A DNA stretch of 64,000 nt from positions 1 through 64,000 of the forward strand of contig NZ_QEQK01000019.1 in NCBI RefSeq assembly GCF_003151135.1, in the 5' to 3' direction. Numbering within the stretch: the stretch's first letter is position 1; every line of letters begins with the position of its first letter. Below the pieces are notes generated by a model that was not told where the DNA came from, ran no database searches, and saw nothing but the letters and a program-made list of their open reading frames with translations. Of the stretch, positions 1-12,237 are shown piece after piece. Source of the DNA: Abyssibacter profundi (GTDB lineage: Bacteria > Pseudomonadota > Gammaproteobacteria > Nevskiales > OUC007). The position numbers and the translations under genes are program-made.

Positions 1-100
1 CTAACAGGCGTGCGATCGAACTAAGCGTGGCGCCCTGGCCGTGCTGAATCATGATGGTCGCACGCTCTTCTGGACTCAGGTGATGGTAGCTGGATGACAT
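1..100 (-). CDS. IS30-family transposase, N-terminal fragment (cut by window edge)
   Basis: Read leftwards from an ATG at 98-100, the first 33 codons give MSSSYHHLSPEERATIMIQ, then a region ending in SSIARLL. This is the N-terminal helix-turn-helix typical of IS30-family transposases (a short polar start, LSPEER, then a helix ending SxxIARLL). The rest of the gene lies outside the window, so the DDE catalytic core cannot be checked. The 42 bases to its right look like the end of the element, and they abut a truncated metallopeptidase gene. The family assignment rests on a short stretch but the pattern is characteristic. Confidence 0.72.
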   Translation of the reverse strand, partial: MSSSYHHLSPEERATIMIQHGQGATLSSIARLL

Positions 101-142
101 GGCAACACTCTTTTTGGATAGTGTTGCACTTGTTTCCTGAGC
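101..142. repeat. Probable end (terminal inverted repeat zone) of the IS30-type element
   Basis: The stretch between the transposase start and the broken YgjP-like gene contains the sequence GTGTTGCACTTGTTTCCTGA at 121-140, of the kind seen at IS30-family ends (tGTTGCAcTT). Only this end is in the window, so it cannot be matched against its partner repeat, and no target duplication can be verified. The exact outer boundary, about 141-146, is inferred from where the YgjP similarity stops. Confidence 0.5.
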
Positions 143-703
143 CTACGCATGCAGGTGGCAGAGCTCATGGACAACGATGTAGTCGATGACATTGGCCGGG
201 GCCATCATGCATTTCCAGTGGAAATTCAGTGCCCCTGATTTGCTGGCGCTGGCCCAGCGGAAACCCATTTCCTTGACGCGGATAGGGCCGGGCTCGACGC
301 CGACTTTCGGAGCGAATGCTCGAACCCTATCTTGAAACCGCTGCTCACCCTTCGCGGTGTAGAAGCGCTCGAAGGCCGCTTTGGCTGTTGCGCTGCCGCT
401 TTGGTCGATCACGTCGCGGCGCAGGCAGAAGCGCCCGTTGCTCAGCAGCAGGTCGGCGTGTTGGTCTTTGACCAGTTCCAGCTTGTGCGAGCGGCCTAGA
501 TACAAGAACGTCTCACCGCTGACCCACTCGCGCGCAATCGCGCTGGCATTCAGGTCGCGCCACTCTGCCAGGCTCCGATAGATCCACATCCGTTTGCTGT
601 GGACGACGGCATCGACTTGTTCCGGAGAGAAGTGCGCCGGCGGCCGCACTGCCACACGGCCATCCCGCTCGATGACGATATCCGTGGTCTTGCGCTCGGT
701 ACC
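143..703 (-). pseudogene. YgjP-like zinc metallopeptidase (M48/DUF45 type), truncated by IS insertion
   Basis: The reading frame contains a YgjP/SprT-like Zn-peptidase core: an early RPPAHFSPEQVDAVV segment, a KMGFRWASASKSGALNFHW-like middle (MGFRWAS...FHW), and the metal-binding helix VVHELCHLH. The frame then meets a stop at 143-145, just where the family normally continues to the third metal ligand and an FW motif. Loss of the C-terminus coincides with the IS30 end. At the other side the frame stays open to a stop at 704-706 with coding-like residues (ERKTTDIVIERDGRVAV) but no ATG; a GTG at 653-655 is the only nearby start. The gene is probably damaged at both ends. The family call is firm; loss of function is inferred. 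Confidence 0.7.
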
Positions 704-1071
704 CTACATATAGCCACTAAATGCAACGCTATCGCCGCAAGTTATTTACAGTGTCACCAGCGTCATTGACCAATGCCGCCACAACTCTGAGCAAACACCC
801 CTCCATATCGCAGGGTAGAGAACCCCGGCTGTCATTACCGTCAAAGCGAAATTCACGACTACAGTTGTCGGCTGGTCTGCTGTGAATGCGGGGCTGCTGA
901 AATCTGAGTGACGTGACTGGCGATAGGGGATGCTCGGTTCACCAGCTAGCAAAGTGTTCTCGAACGGAGACATTTCGGCTGCGGAATGACCTGTCACTTC
1001 AAGACCTATCCGGTCGATCCGAAACGGACACCTAGCCGTGGCACATTGGATTCTTCGCGCCAGCCTGATGC
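704..1071. other. Intergenic stretch upstream of the metal-resistance genes; no gene seen
   Basis: About 370 bases without a credible gene. The longest open frame here (746-997, minus strand) has no recognisable domain, no clear ribosome-binding site and unremarkable composition, so I do not call it. The promoter of the plus-strand metal operon should lie here, but I see no convincing -35/-10 pair or BlaI-type palindrome. Confidence 0.4.
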
Positions 1072-1536
1072 ATGGCCTTTACTAGTAGTTTGCCCGAAGG
1101 CTATCCTCTGGCTGTGAGATCGCTTTCTTCGACATCCAATACTGTACGAGTGTTGCTGTGCTTGGCACTGGCAGCGATGCAGCTATCGAGCGTGCATGCG
1201 CACGTCGATCTGGATGATCACGAAGAGACTCACTCTCACGCACACCACTTTGAGTTGGATGCAGATCCTCATGGCTTCTGGGACGGTGTTAGTGCCGAAG
1301 ACAGTAGCCAGCATCTCGACATCTCGAATGCGGCGATCCCGTCACGTGATCGGTCTGTCGCCCCCGATGTTGATGACATTGAGATCTGCGCAGCCATCGC
1401 TCGAGAGCCGCCGGCAGGCTTAGCACCGGAGCAGCGATCGCATGTGTTGCGGCCGCCTGACTTCGCCCAGCTAGCATCGAGCGACCACTTCTTCTGGCCC
1501 CCACTGCGCGGGCCGCCTGTGTTTTCCGTGACCTGA
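1072..1536 (+). CDS. Small His/Asp-rich exported protein upstream of czcCBA (CzcI-like position)
   Basis: A 154-residue protein with a hydrophobic export segment (VRVLLCLALAAMQLSSVHA, about residues 26-44). A strongly metal-ligand-rich stretch follows: HVDLDDHEETHSHAHHFE. The C-terminus is proline-rich, ending PPLRGPPVFSVT. Because the signal segment lies far from the ATG, a GTG at 1114 is an alternative start. Its place directly before an RND metal-efflux operon, and its His cluster, suggest a periplasmic metal-binding accessory comparable in position to CzcI/CopL-type proteins; this is inference from context. I recognise no defined domain. Confidence 0.65.
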   Translation: MAFTSSLPEGYPLAVRSLSSTSNTVRVLLCLALAAMQLSSVHAHVDLDDHEETHSHAHHFELDADPHGFWDGVSAEDSSQHLDISNAAIPSRDRSVAPDVDDIEICAAIAREPPAGLAPEQRSHVLRPPDFAQLASSDHFFWPPLRGPPVFSVT

Positions 1537-1603
1537 ATCGCTGGTCGGCGCTTGTGCGCTGACCAACTTGCTCCTGTCAGGAGCTATCTTCACGGAGACA
1601 ACC

Positions 1604-2872
1604 ATGTCTATTCATGCTGCGCGCCAGATTTTACTGGCTGCGCTTCTGCTGCCGCTATCTGCAAATGCGGTGGCAAATCAACTGAGTTTGGAAACTGCCG
1701 TTGACAGGGCACTGGCTTCCAACCCCTCTCTATCCAGCCTGCAATTCGATGAACGGGCACTTGCCGCAGAATCGCGGCAAGCCGGGCTGATACCGAATCC
1801 GGAACTGACCATCAGTGCCGAAGACGCCTTTGGCACCGGACAACGGCAGGCTCTGGACGACTTGCAAACAACGCTCAGCCTCAGTCAGGTACTCGAGCGT
1901 GGCCTACGGGTGCGCCGCGTTGCTGTTGCTGACGCGCGTTACGATGCCTTTGGCACCGAGCAGCGGGCTGAGCGCTTGGATGTTGCGGCAGAAACCGCGC
2001 GACGGTTTGTCGAAGTGTTGGGTCTGCAAGCAAAGCTCGCGCTTGCGAATGAGGCGGTCAGCCTTGCAGATGCGGCAGAGTCCGCTGCGAATGATCGTGT
2101 TCGCACCGCAAAAGCTCCAGACGCGGAGGTTTTGCGGGCACGTGCTGACTTGGCCCGAGCACGCCTGGTCGCCGAGGACGCAGAACACGAATTGCTGACC
2201 AGCCGCAGACGCCTTGCAGCGCAATGGGGCGAAACCGGAATGGTGGATGCCCTGGAGGCTGCCGGTGACCTGTTGGCCTTGCCTGATACCGCGCCGCTAG
2301 ACCAGCTCGAGCAACGCGTTAGCGAGAACCCGGACCTACTTCGGTTCAATTCTCTGCAGGACATTCGGCTCGCAGAACTCCGGCTGCAGCAGGAACGCGC
2401 AAAGCCAAGTTGGACGGTTTCGGCCGGCGTGCGGCACTTTGCCCGCGGCGATGACGTGGCTGGCGTTGCCAGTCTGACCATTCCCTTGTCCTTCCGCGAC
2501 CGGAACAGCGGGAACATTGCGGCGAGCGAAGCCCGGGTGTCTCAGGTCGAGACTGACCGCAATGCAGCCAATGTGCAGATCCGCACGCAACTGTTTGCCT
2601 GGTTGCAGGAACTTCGCCACGCCCATCACGTCGTCGAGACCTTGCAAGCCAGCGTGATACCGGATTCGCAGCGCGCCCTCGAGGCAACGCGGCGTGCCTA
2701 CCAGCGAGGCCGCTACGGCTATCGCGAACTGCAATTGGCGCGAAGCGATGTGCTCGCTGCTCGCGAGCAACTGATCGAAGCCGCCACCAATGCACACCGC
2801 TTCGCGATCGAAATTGACCGTTTGGTCGGGGGCAGCCAAGGGCTGCTGAACCCCGCTCAAACCGCACAGTGA
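1604..2872 (+). CDS. czcC: Outer-membrane efflux channel protein of CzcC type (TolC family)
   Basis: A 422-residue protein with an N-terminal signal peptide (ILLAALLLPLSANAVANQ) followed by two TolC-type repeats: LSLETAVDRALASNPSL near residue 30 and a long coiled-coil region rich in Ala/Arg/Glu. Such proteins form the trimeric outer-membrane duct of tripartite RND exporters. The ATG at 1604, preceded by a GGAGA, is preferred over a TTG at 1568 that would add 12 residues ahead of the signal peptide. The next gene, encoding the adaptor, starts within about 10 bases of its stop, so the two are probably cotranscribed. It belongs to the heavy-metal efflux group by its neighbours rather than by a residue diagnostic of substrate. 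Confidence 0.88.
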   Translation: MSIHAARQILLAALLLPLSANAVANQLSLETAVDRALASNPSLSSLQFDERALAAESRQAGLIPNPELTISAEDAFGTGQRQALDDLQTTLSLSQVLERGLRVRRVAVADARYDAFGTEQRAERLDVAAETARRFVEVLGLQAKLALANEAVSLADAAESAANDRVRTAKAPDAEVLRARADLARARLVAEDAEHELLTSRRRLAAQWGETGMVDALEAAGDLLALPDTAPLDQLEQRVSENPDLLRFNSLQDIRLAELRLQQERAKPSWTVSAGVRHFARGDDVAGVASLTIPLSFRDRNSGNIAASEARVSQVETDRNAANVQIRTQLFAWLQELRHAHHVVETLQASVIPDSQRALEATRRAYQRGRYGYRELQLARSDVLAAREQLIEAATNAHRFAIEIDRLVGGSQGLLNPAQTAQ

Positions 2873-2880
2873 GACCACAC

Positions 2881-7322
<4,442 letters not shown>

Positions 7323-7348
7323 ACAATCTCAACATACGGAGAATCCCA

Positions 7349-7672
7349 ATGAAGAACATCACTTTCGCAACGCTTTTGCTGGTCAGCACCGGCGCCCTGG
7401 CGCATGGCAACCATGGATTTGACGACTACGTCCCCATTGTTCCTGCCCCCGCCGTCGAGGAGGACACGACTGATTGCGAGCCCACAACGCGGGATGAGGC
7501 GGGTCAGCGCCCGGGTGCCGACAGGGCCAGCAGCGACGCGGGCAAGAATGCAACTGACCCCGGCGGTGAGGCTGGGAATTCGCCGAGCGCGGCGAGCAAG
7601 CCCGCAAAGCCGTGCCGTCAGAATCCGCAGACTATGCCGGGCGAACCCAACGAACCTGAATCATCGAGCTAG
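7349..7672 (+). CDS. Small exported hypothetical protein in the metal operon
   Basis: A 107-residue protein with a clean signal peptide (MKNITFATLLLVSTGALAHG, cleavage near ALA|HG). The mature part is short and low-complexity: acidic residues, then Ser/Ala/Lys/Pro-rich, with three Cys (DCEP, KPCRQ region). The mature N-terminus is HGNHGFDD, a possible metal ligand. ATG at 7349 with ACGGAG upstream is preferred to a GTG at 7319 that overlaps the czcA stop. I recognise no family. The location suggests a periplasmic accessory of the efflux or HupE step. Confidence 0.65.
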   Translation: MKNITFATLLLVSTGALAHGNHGFDDYVPIVPAPAVEEDTTDCEPTTRDEAGQRPGADRASSDAGKNATDPGGEAGNSPSAASKPAKPCRQNPQTMPGEPNEPESSS

Positions 7673-7675
7673 CAG

Positions 7676-8380
7676 ATGCGGAAACAACCATTGTCAATTC
7701 AAAGTACCGCCACGGCGCTCGTCGCGCTCCTGGCGTGCTTTTCCGTTACCGCTTTTGCACACGGTGTCTCGGGCGGCGATCAGGGCTTTCTCGAGTCCAG
7801 CACCGGCACGCATCTGATCCCGTTTCTGTACCTGGGTGCCAAGCACATGGTCACCGGCTACGACCATCTGTTGTTCTTGCTCGGCGTGATTTTCTTTCTG
7901 TATCGGGCACGCGATGTGGCCTTGTACGTCACGCTGTTTTCAATTGGACACAGCGTGACGCTGCTGTTTGGGGTGCTGAGCGGCGCTCACATCAACCCGT
8001 ACATTGTCGACGCCATCATCGGCCTATCAGTGGTCTACAAGGGCTTCGACAACATCGGCGGTTTTCGGAAGTGTTTCGGCTTTCAGCCCAACACCCGCTG
8101 GGCTGTGCTGTTGTTCGGGCTGGTCCACGGGTTCGGTTTGGCGACCAAACTGCAGGATCTGTCGCTATCCGAGGATGGGCTGATTCCGAACATGATTGCG
8201 TTCAACATTGGCGTTGAAGTCGGCCAGTTGCTGGCCCTGGGCCTCATCCTCATCGTGATGACTGCTTGGCGGCAACGCCAGAGTTTCAATCGCCATGCAT
8301 TCGCAGCAAACGTTGCGCTGATGTGCGCGGGCTTCCTCTTGACCGGCTACCAGATGGTCGGATTCATGATTGGCCACTAG
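7676..8380 (+). CDS. HupE/UreJ-type membrane protein
   Basis: A 234-residue multi-spanning membrane protein. After a signal-like first segment ending AHGVSGG it carries the HupE/UreJ hallmark HMVTGYDHLLFLLGV, then FSIGHSVTLL and LFGLVHGFGLA, with conserved His/Asp inside membrane helices. HupE/UreJ proteins are linked to nickel or cobalt transport in hydrogenase and urease systems. No such enzymes are present here; the gene starts three bases after the preceding stop inside a czc-type operon, so its role is more probably general metal handling. The family call is strong and the substrate is unknown. Confidence 0.82.
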   Translation: MRKQPLSIQSTATALVALLACFSVTAFAHGVSGGDQGFLESSTGTHLIPFLYLGAKHMVTGYDHLLFLLGVIFFLYRARDVALYVTLFSIGHSVTLLFGVLSGAHINPYIVDAIIGLSVVYKGFDNIGGFRKCFGFQPNTRWAVLLFGLVHGFGLATKLQDLSLSEDGLIPNMIAFNIGVEVGQLLALGLILIVMTAWRQRQSFNRHAFAANVALMCAGFLLTGYQMVGFMIGH

Positions 8381-8388
8381 GAGTATTT

Positions 8389-8967
8389 ATGTCGACAAGT
8401 ACAACATCGCCTGAGATTTCAGGACGAAAATTGATGATCAGCACGGTCGGGGCGGCACTGGTCGCCCTGGTGATCCTGGTCATCGCCGTACTGCCTGCGG
8501 AGTTCGGGCGGGACCCCACGGGCCTTGGTCAGGCCTTGGGGCTGACCGCACTGAGTCAGGCTTCAGACGGCCCAGCAGACCTAGTGCCGGATGGACGCTC
8601 GGGCACGTCGGGCGCGGACATGCCCTCAGTGGTTGCCGAGGCTGCGGCCTACGCAACAGAGCAGCGCACCTTGACGCTCGCCCCAGGCGAAGGTGTCGAG
8701 ATCAAGGCTCTGATGGCTCAAGGACAGAGCTTTGTATTCAGTTGGAACGCTTCCGAGCCTGTCCATTTCGACATGCACGGCGAGCCACCCGGCGATGCGG
8801 ACGACTTTGAAAGCTACTGGCGCGAGCGATCCCGATCAGCATCTTCAGGGCTTCTGATCGCGCCGTTCGACGGCACTCATGGTTGGTACTGGAAAAACCC
8901 GAATAGCGGCCCGGTCACGATCAACGTGCAACTGAGCGGCTTCTTCGAAAAAGTCTATCGGCCATAG
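8389..8967 (+). CDS. Single-pass transmembrane anchor protein with periplasmic domain
   Basis: A 192-residue protein with one strong membrane helix (residues about 17-36: VGAALVALVILVIAVLPAEF), then a linker and a soluble C-terminal domain. That domain has a beta-rich pattern with TLTLAPGEGVEIKALMAQG, FSWNASEPVHFDMHGEP and GTHGWYWKNPNSGPVTINVQLSG. The last segments look like a small jelly-roll or emp24-like beta domain facing the periplasm. Such proteins are repeatedly found beside HupE genes in metal-resistance clusters. Start ATG 8389 has TAGGAG just upstream, overlapping the hupE stop region, which argues for translational coupling. Function unknown. Confidence 0.7.
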   Translation: MSTSTTSPEISGRKLMISTVGAALVALVILVIAVLPAEFGRDPTGLGQALGLTALSQASDGPADLVPDGRSGTSGADMPSVVAEAAAYATEQRTLTLAPGEGVEIKALMAQGQSFVFSWNASEPVHFDMHGEPPGDADDFESYWRERSRSASSGLLIAPFDGTHGWYWKNPNSGPVTINVQLSGFFEKVYRP

Positions 8968-8978
8968 GCGGCCTATCC

Positions 8979-9308
8979 TTGCTCTATCTCGCAATCAAGG
9001 TACTGCTGTCTGCCGGGGTGATTGTGCTCGCTTCCGAACTGGCGAAGCGCAGCACATTGCTTGGTGCATTGATCGTCTCGCTGCCACTGGTGTCGGTGTT
9101 GGCGATGTCATGGTTATACGTGGAAACTGGTGATGCGAGACGCGTGGCGAGCATGTCGAAGGACGTGTTTTTCTTGGTACTGCCGTCCCTAGCGCTCTTC
9201 ATTGTGCTGCCTGTACTGATTGACCGCGGGGTTGGCTATTGGTCCGCGCTGGCGCTGGCGAGCGCGCTGACCGCGTCGCTTTACGGCTTGCTGGTTTGGG
9301 TTCGCTGA
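8979..9308 (+). CDS. DUF3147-type small membrane protein
   Basis: A 109-residue, very hydrophobic protein with about four membrane helices. The segments LLGALIVSLPLVSVLAMSW and LVLPSLALFIVLPVL match the DUF3147 family as I remember it. Translation appears to start at a TTG at 8979, since no ATG precedes the first helix. It is the last plus-strand gene of the metal cluster, 11 bases after the anchor-protein gene. Function unknown. Confidence 0.65.
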   Translation: MLYLAIKVLLSAGVIVLASELAKRSTLLGALIVSLPLVSVLAMSWLYVETGDARRVASMSKDVFFLVLPSLALFIVLPVLIDRGVGYWSALALASALTASLYGLLVWVR

Positions 9309-9464
9309 GGTGGGGCGCAGTCTATGCAATGCGCGCCAAAAGGCGACGTGGCACGTGTGGCCCAAAAGGCGGTCTGTGCAATTGTAGGGCGTGCACGATT
9401 CATGAGTAGCTGGATGCTTCACCGCGCCGTCCCATTGTCATCGGTTAGTCGCTCGAAGTTGCGA
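9309..9464. other. Gap between the metal operon and the convergent repressor gene
   Basis: About 155 bases between converging genes. A terminator is expected but I see no strong GC hairpin with a T-run in either direction. Confidence 0.3.
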
Positions 9465-9812
9465 TCATTCTTCTTCGCAGAACAACAGCAGCGCTTTGCG
9501 TAGTGCAATAAATTTCGTATCGCCGAGGCTGATCGCTATCGAGCGGAGAACGGCAAGAAAAAACTCCTCCCGACCCAAAATAGGTGAATACCGGAAAGCA
9601 CGACCGTGTTTCCATCGCCGTAAAGCTCGCTTGTTGTGGAGTCGGCTCAACGTCGACAGGATGGTGTTCAGAGAGCGTTTTCGATCTTGGTTCATTCGTT
9701 CATGCACCGCACGAGCATCGGATTCTCCAGCCGCCCACAACACATTCAAAACTGCAATTTCAAGCTCGCCGAGCGGTAGACGAATGTCGACAAGTTTTTT
9801 CGAGTTCATCAT
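9465..9812 (-). CDS. BlaI/MecI/CopY-family transcriptional repressor
   Basis: A 115-residue protein with the penicillinase-repressor winged-helix fold: LPLGELEIAVLNVLWAAGES, then ARAVHERM, and the recognition-helix region SLNTILSTLSRLHNKRALRRWKHGRAFRYSPI. The C-terminal dimerisation part is of ordinary length. Such regulators control beta-lactamase, copper or other stress genes. Here it converges on the czc/HupE operon and is a good candidate for its regulator, although BlaR-type sensors are absent. An IS3 element sits 23 bases upstream of its ATG, so its native promoter may have been displaced. Confidence 0.8.
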   Translation of the reverse strand: MMNSKKLVDIRLPLGELEIAVLNVLWAAGESDARAVHERMNQDRKRSLNTILSTLSRLHNKRALRRWKHGRAFRYSPILGREEFFLAVLRSIAISLGDTKFIALRKALLLFCEEE

Positions 9813-9888
9813 TCATTCACCGATTAGGTCGTTCATGTAATGACCCAGTGATTTTCTGCTCAGGTGATACTACCCAGAGGAAGCACAC

Positions 9889-10206
9889 ATGAGCACGACG
9901 ATCGTGGATGAAGAGATCAAGCGTTGGACGGCCAAGCGTAAGGCCGTTCTGGTTACCGAGATTCTGCAGGGCAAGACCACTGTATCTGAAGCCAGCCGGA
10001 ACTATGACCTCACACCAGCTGAAGTTGAGGAGTGGGTTGATCAGGCCCGCAAAGGGATGGAGAACGCCCTGAAAGCCAAGCCGCAGGATATTCGCGAGCA
10101 GTACGAGCGGCAGTTGCGAGATCTCCAGGAAGCCTACGGCGAAGCGATGCTGGAGCTGCGCGCAAGAAAGAAATTCCAGTCCCTGCTGGGCGAGGACGAG
10201 ACCTGA
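9889..10206 (+). CDS. IS3-family transposase OrfA
   Basis: A 105-residue protein with an N-terminal HTH (KRKAVLVTEILQGKTTVSEASRNYDLTPAEVEEWVDQARKG, quoted here as KRKAVLVTEI and onward) and a C-terminal leucine-rich coiled coil (YERQLRDLQEAYGEAMLEL). It recognises the IS ends and oligomerises with the OrfAB product. OrfB begins 3 bases after its stop in the -1 phase. An A-rich run near 10161-10172 (CAAGAAAGAAATT) could serve for -1 frameshifting, but reinitiation at the OrfB ATG is equally possible. Confidence 0.85.
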   Translation: MSTTIVDEEIKRWTAKRKAVLVTEILQGKTTVSEASRNYDLTPAEVEEWVDQARKGMENALKAKPQDIREQYERQLRDLQEAYGEAMLELRARKKFQSLLGEDET

Positions 10207-10208
10207 TC

Positions 10209-11024
10209 ATGGGTCTCCAGCAGGGACTCATGGACGACGGCTACGAAGTCTCGGTCAGCAAGTTGTGCCGTCGGTTTGGCGTGCCTCGGCGGTCGTTCTA
10301 CTACAAACCCACCCAATCGCCACCCAAGGTGCAGGCTCACTTTGAAGTCCCCATCAAGGCGCTAATCGAAGCAGAGCCGTCCTTCGGATACCGCACGGTG
10401 GCCCACTTGCTTGGCTGCAATAAAAACACCGTCCAAAGGATCTTTCAGATCCGCGGCTGGCAAGTCAGGAAGCGAGCTGTGGGCCAGCGGCCACGTATCC
10501 AGGCCTTGCCATCGGTGGCCGACCACCCCAATGAGCGCTGGGCGACTGATCTGTGTCGCGTCTGGTGCGGCCAACACGGTTGGTGCTCCTTGGCGGTTCT
10601 GATGGACTGCTGCACGCGAGAGTTGTTGGGCTGGCACTTGTCCAAAAGCGGCAAGGCCAGAACCGCTGAAGCCGCCTTGGAACAGGCATTGATCAGCCGA
10701 TATGGCTCATTGGGCATCGCAAAAGACGACATCCTGCTCCGTAGCGACAACGGTCTGGTCTTCACCTCACGCAGCTACCGCGCACTGGTGCGCAGCTACG
10801 GCATCCGCCAGGAATTCATCACCCCGCACACCCCGCAGCAAAACGGCATGGTCGAACGTCTGATCCGCACGCTCAAGGAGCAATGTGTGCATCGACATCG
10901 ATTCGAAACCATCCAGCACGCCAAACGCGTAATTGCAGATTGGATCACCTTCTACAACGCGAAACGCCCCCACCAGGCGCTTGGCATGAAGACACCCGCT
11001 GAAGCCTTTGCTTTAGCAGCCTGA
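10209..11024 (+). CDS. IS3-family transposase OrfB (DDE integrase core)
   Basis: A 271-residue retroviral-type integrase. It has the HTH_21-like segment (FGYRTVAHLLGCNKNTVQRI), the first catalytic Asp in RWATDLCRVWC, the second in LLRSDNGLVFTS, and the Glu in GMVERLIRTLKEQC. It ends with the typical WITFYNAKRPHQALGMKTP block. All three catalytic acids are present and the frame is intact, so the element may still be active. Confidence 0.92.
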   Translation: MGLQQGLMDDGYEVSVSKLCRRFGVPRRSFYYKPTQSPPKVQAHFEVPIKALIEAEPSFGYRTVAHLLGCNKNTVQRIFQIRGWQVRKRAVGQRPRIQALPSVADHPNERWATDLCRVWCGQHGWCSLAVLMDCCTRELLGWHLSKSGKARTAEAALEQALISRYGSLGIAKDDILLRSDNGLVFTSRSYRALVRSYGIRQEFITPHTPQQNGMVERLIRTLKEQCVHRHRFETIQHAKRVIADWITFYNAKRPHQALGMKTPAEAFALAA

Positions 11025-11189
11025 CCTGTGCAGGAAATGCTGGGTCATTACACCTCGAACGAACTACCTCTGAATGGCAGCTCTTGGCACCCACCTGCCG
11101 GCGGGCGGTGATCCAAGGCCGCAGCCAGCCCAAAGCGGTCCTTGAGGTTGGTAGATGACACTCTGGACTGTGGCTACAGCGGACCGTGC

Positions 11190-11567
11190 CTAAGCCCAAA
11201 AGGTCGCTACCTCGTAGCGAGGAATGTTTTCGTCTCGCGTGAGCAAAGTTAGGCCATGCGCTTGGCACTGTGCCACGAGCATCCTGTCAAAAGGGTCGCG
11301 GTGAATGGATGGAAGGTGGCCAGCCATTTGGCCGTGAACAAAGCTGATCGGCATTTCCTGGAAGCCTTCCTCGTCTAACAGTGACGCAATTTCGTCTGGC
11401 GCCTCCAGCTTCCCTAGTGCCTTCTTGATCGAAATTTCCCAGCCTGTAGCCGCGCTGACGAAAACCTGGTTTTCTGGTGCTTTGATCCGGTCTCGTACAC
11501 CTGTGGGGAGCCGTGAGTCATCGGCCAGCCACCACAAGAACGTGTGTGTATCGAGCATGAAAGCCAT
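11190..11567 (-). CDS. vapC: VapC-type PIN-domain toxin
   Basis: A 125-residue PIN-domain protein of type II toxin-antitoxin systems, an RNase cleaving RNA with Mg or Mn. It opens MAFMLDTHTFLWWLADD (first acidic residue), carries WEISIKKALGKL with the second Glu, and HRDPFDRMLVAQCQAHGLTLLTRD with the last acids. Its ATG lies 2 bases downstream of the antitoxin stop, the usual order of antitoxin first. The DTHTFLWW form belongs to the VapC group paired with Phd/YefM antitoxins. Confidence 0.88.
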   Translation of the reverse strand: MAFMLDTHTFLWWLADDSRLPTGVRDRIKAPENQVFVSAATGWEISIKKALGKLEAPDEIASLLDEEGFQEMPISFVHGQMAGHLPSIHRDPFDRMLVAQCQAHGLTLLTRDENIPRYEVATFWA

Positions 11568-11569
11568 CG

Positions 11570-11803
11570 TTACCCTGCCTCAAAGCTGTCGATGACATCC
11601 CGAGGCGTTGCGTCAAAATCTGGAGCCATTTCGATTTGGCCTTTGAGTCGACCTGGCTTGCGTTCGGTGCGTTCGTGCTTGTGGGGAACGAGGTCAAGAT
11701 ATGGCTTGCCGGCTTTGGCGATAACGATCTTCTCGCCATTCCAGGCCATTTCTCCGAGCTTTGAAAGCTGCGACTTGGCCTCATGCATGTTGACTTGTTT
11801 CAT
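11570..11803 (-). CDS. Phd/YefM-type antitoxin
   Basis: A 77-residue protein beginning MKQVNMHEAKSQLSKL, the standard Phd/YefM DNA-binding N-terminus, followed by GEKIVIAKAGKPYLDLVPH. The C-terminal half is charged and would wrap the toxin. It forms a bicistron with the VapC gene. A perfect 14-bp palindrome 20 bases upstream is a probable autoregulatory operator. Confidence 0.87.
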   Translation of the reverse strand: MKQVNMHEAKSQLSKLGEMAWNGEKIVIAKAGKPYLDLVPHKHERTERKPGRLKGQIEMAPDFDATPRDVIDSFEAG

Positions 11804-11822
11804 TGCTAAATGCCCCTAGCTA

Positions 11823-11836
11823 AGGTTAGCTAACCT
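11823..11836. promoter_or_regulatory. Palindromic operator candidate of the toxin-antitoxin operon
   Basis: AGGTTAGCTAACCT is a perfect 14-bp palindrome located 20 bases before the antitoxin ATG. Phd/YefM antitoxins bind such palindromes with or without toxin to repress their own promoter. A half-related GCTAAGG lies just beside it. Role inferred from position and symmetry. Confidence 0.6.
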
Positions 11837-11839
11837 AGG

Positions 11840-12237
11840 CGATTTGGTCGGGTCAGTCAAGCGGGCGCCGAGGGCCGCTGCCTGTCGATAGCAGCCCCGA
11901 AGTAATACCATCGCGAGTGACCGCGTTTGGCACGAAGCGGTCCAAGTCAGGACTTCACTTTAAGGTAGTGAGTACGAGTACTCTCTGCCGAGCGGGTCCT
12001 CAACGAGCAATGACGCCGTTCGTCGAGTTTTGTTTCCACAGCTTTGAAGCTGGACAAACTTTATTAAAAAAAGACAGCCTTAATTAATAAGGAACATTTC
12101 CCGGATGGGATGTCGCAAATATTTGCAATATGCAAAATAGAATTCGCAATATGCGTCGCGGTACGAAAAGAATCGGCTCGTGATGAGGGTGCAAACCCTG
12201 TTCGGTGTTGGACGCTTGGAGGCTGCATGATCTGCTT
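11840..12237. other. AT-richer gap with GCAATATGC direct repeats
   Basis: About 400 bases with no credible gene and a lower GC content than the surroundings, which suggests foreign or decayed DNA. It holds two copies of GCAATATGC at 12125-12133 and 12146-12154, 21 bp apart. The AT-rich stretch 12058-12100 could be a promoter region, but no gene clearly follows before the MITE. Confidence 0.4.
12125..12154. repeat. Pair of GCAATATGC repeats spaced two helical turns
   Basis: The nonamer GCAATATGC occurs twice with starts exactly 21 bp apart, and the first copy sits in a near-palindrome TTTGCAATATGCAAA. This spacing and symmetry are typical of operator pairs for a dimeric repressor. No regulator gene is adjacent, so the site may be orphaned by the neighbouring insertions. 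Confidence 0.4.

Larger units (their letters stand above)
9836..11052 (+). mobile_element. Complete IS3-family insertion sequence (1217 bp)
   Basis: The element is bounded by imperfect terminal inverted repeats. The left end reads TGTAATGACCCAG at 9836-9848, and the reverse complement of the right end (11040-11052) begins with the same TGTAATGACCCAG. Similarity continues inward (CTGCTCAGGT against CTGCACAGGT). Between them lie orfA and orfB, in different phases, as in IS3. I do not see the usual 3-4 bp target duplication (TCA at the left, CCT at the right), so flanking DNA may have been lost or recombined after insertion. Confidence 0.88.

Noticed and set aside
746-997. 83-residue open frame, minus strand
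   Set aside because: No domain, no ribosome-binding site and no coding-like composition; lies in a decayed intergenic stretch.
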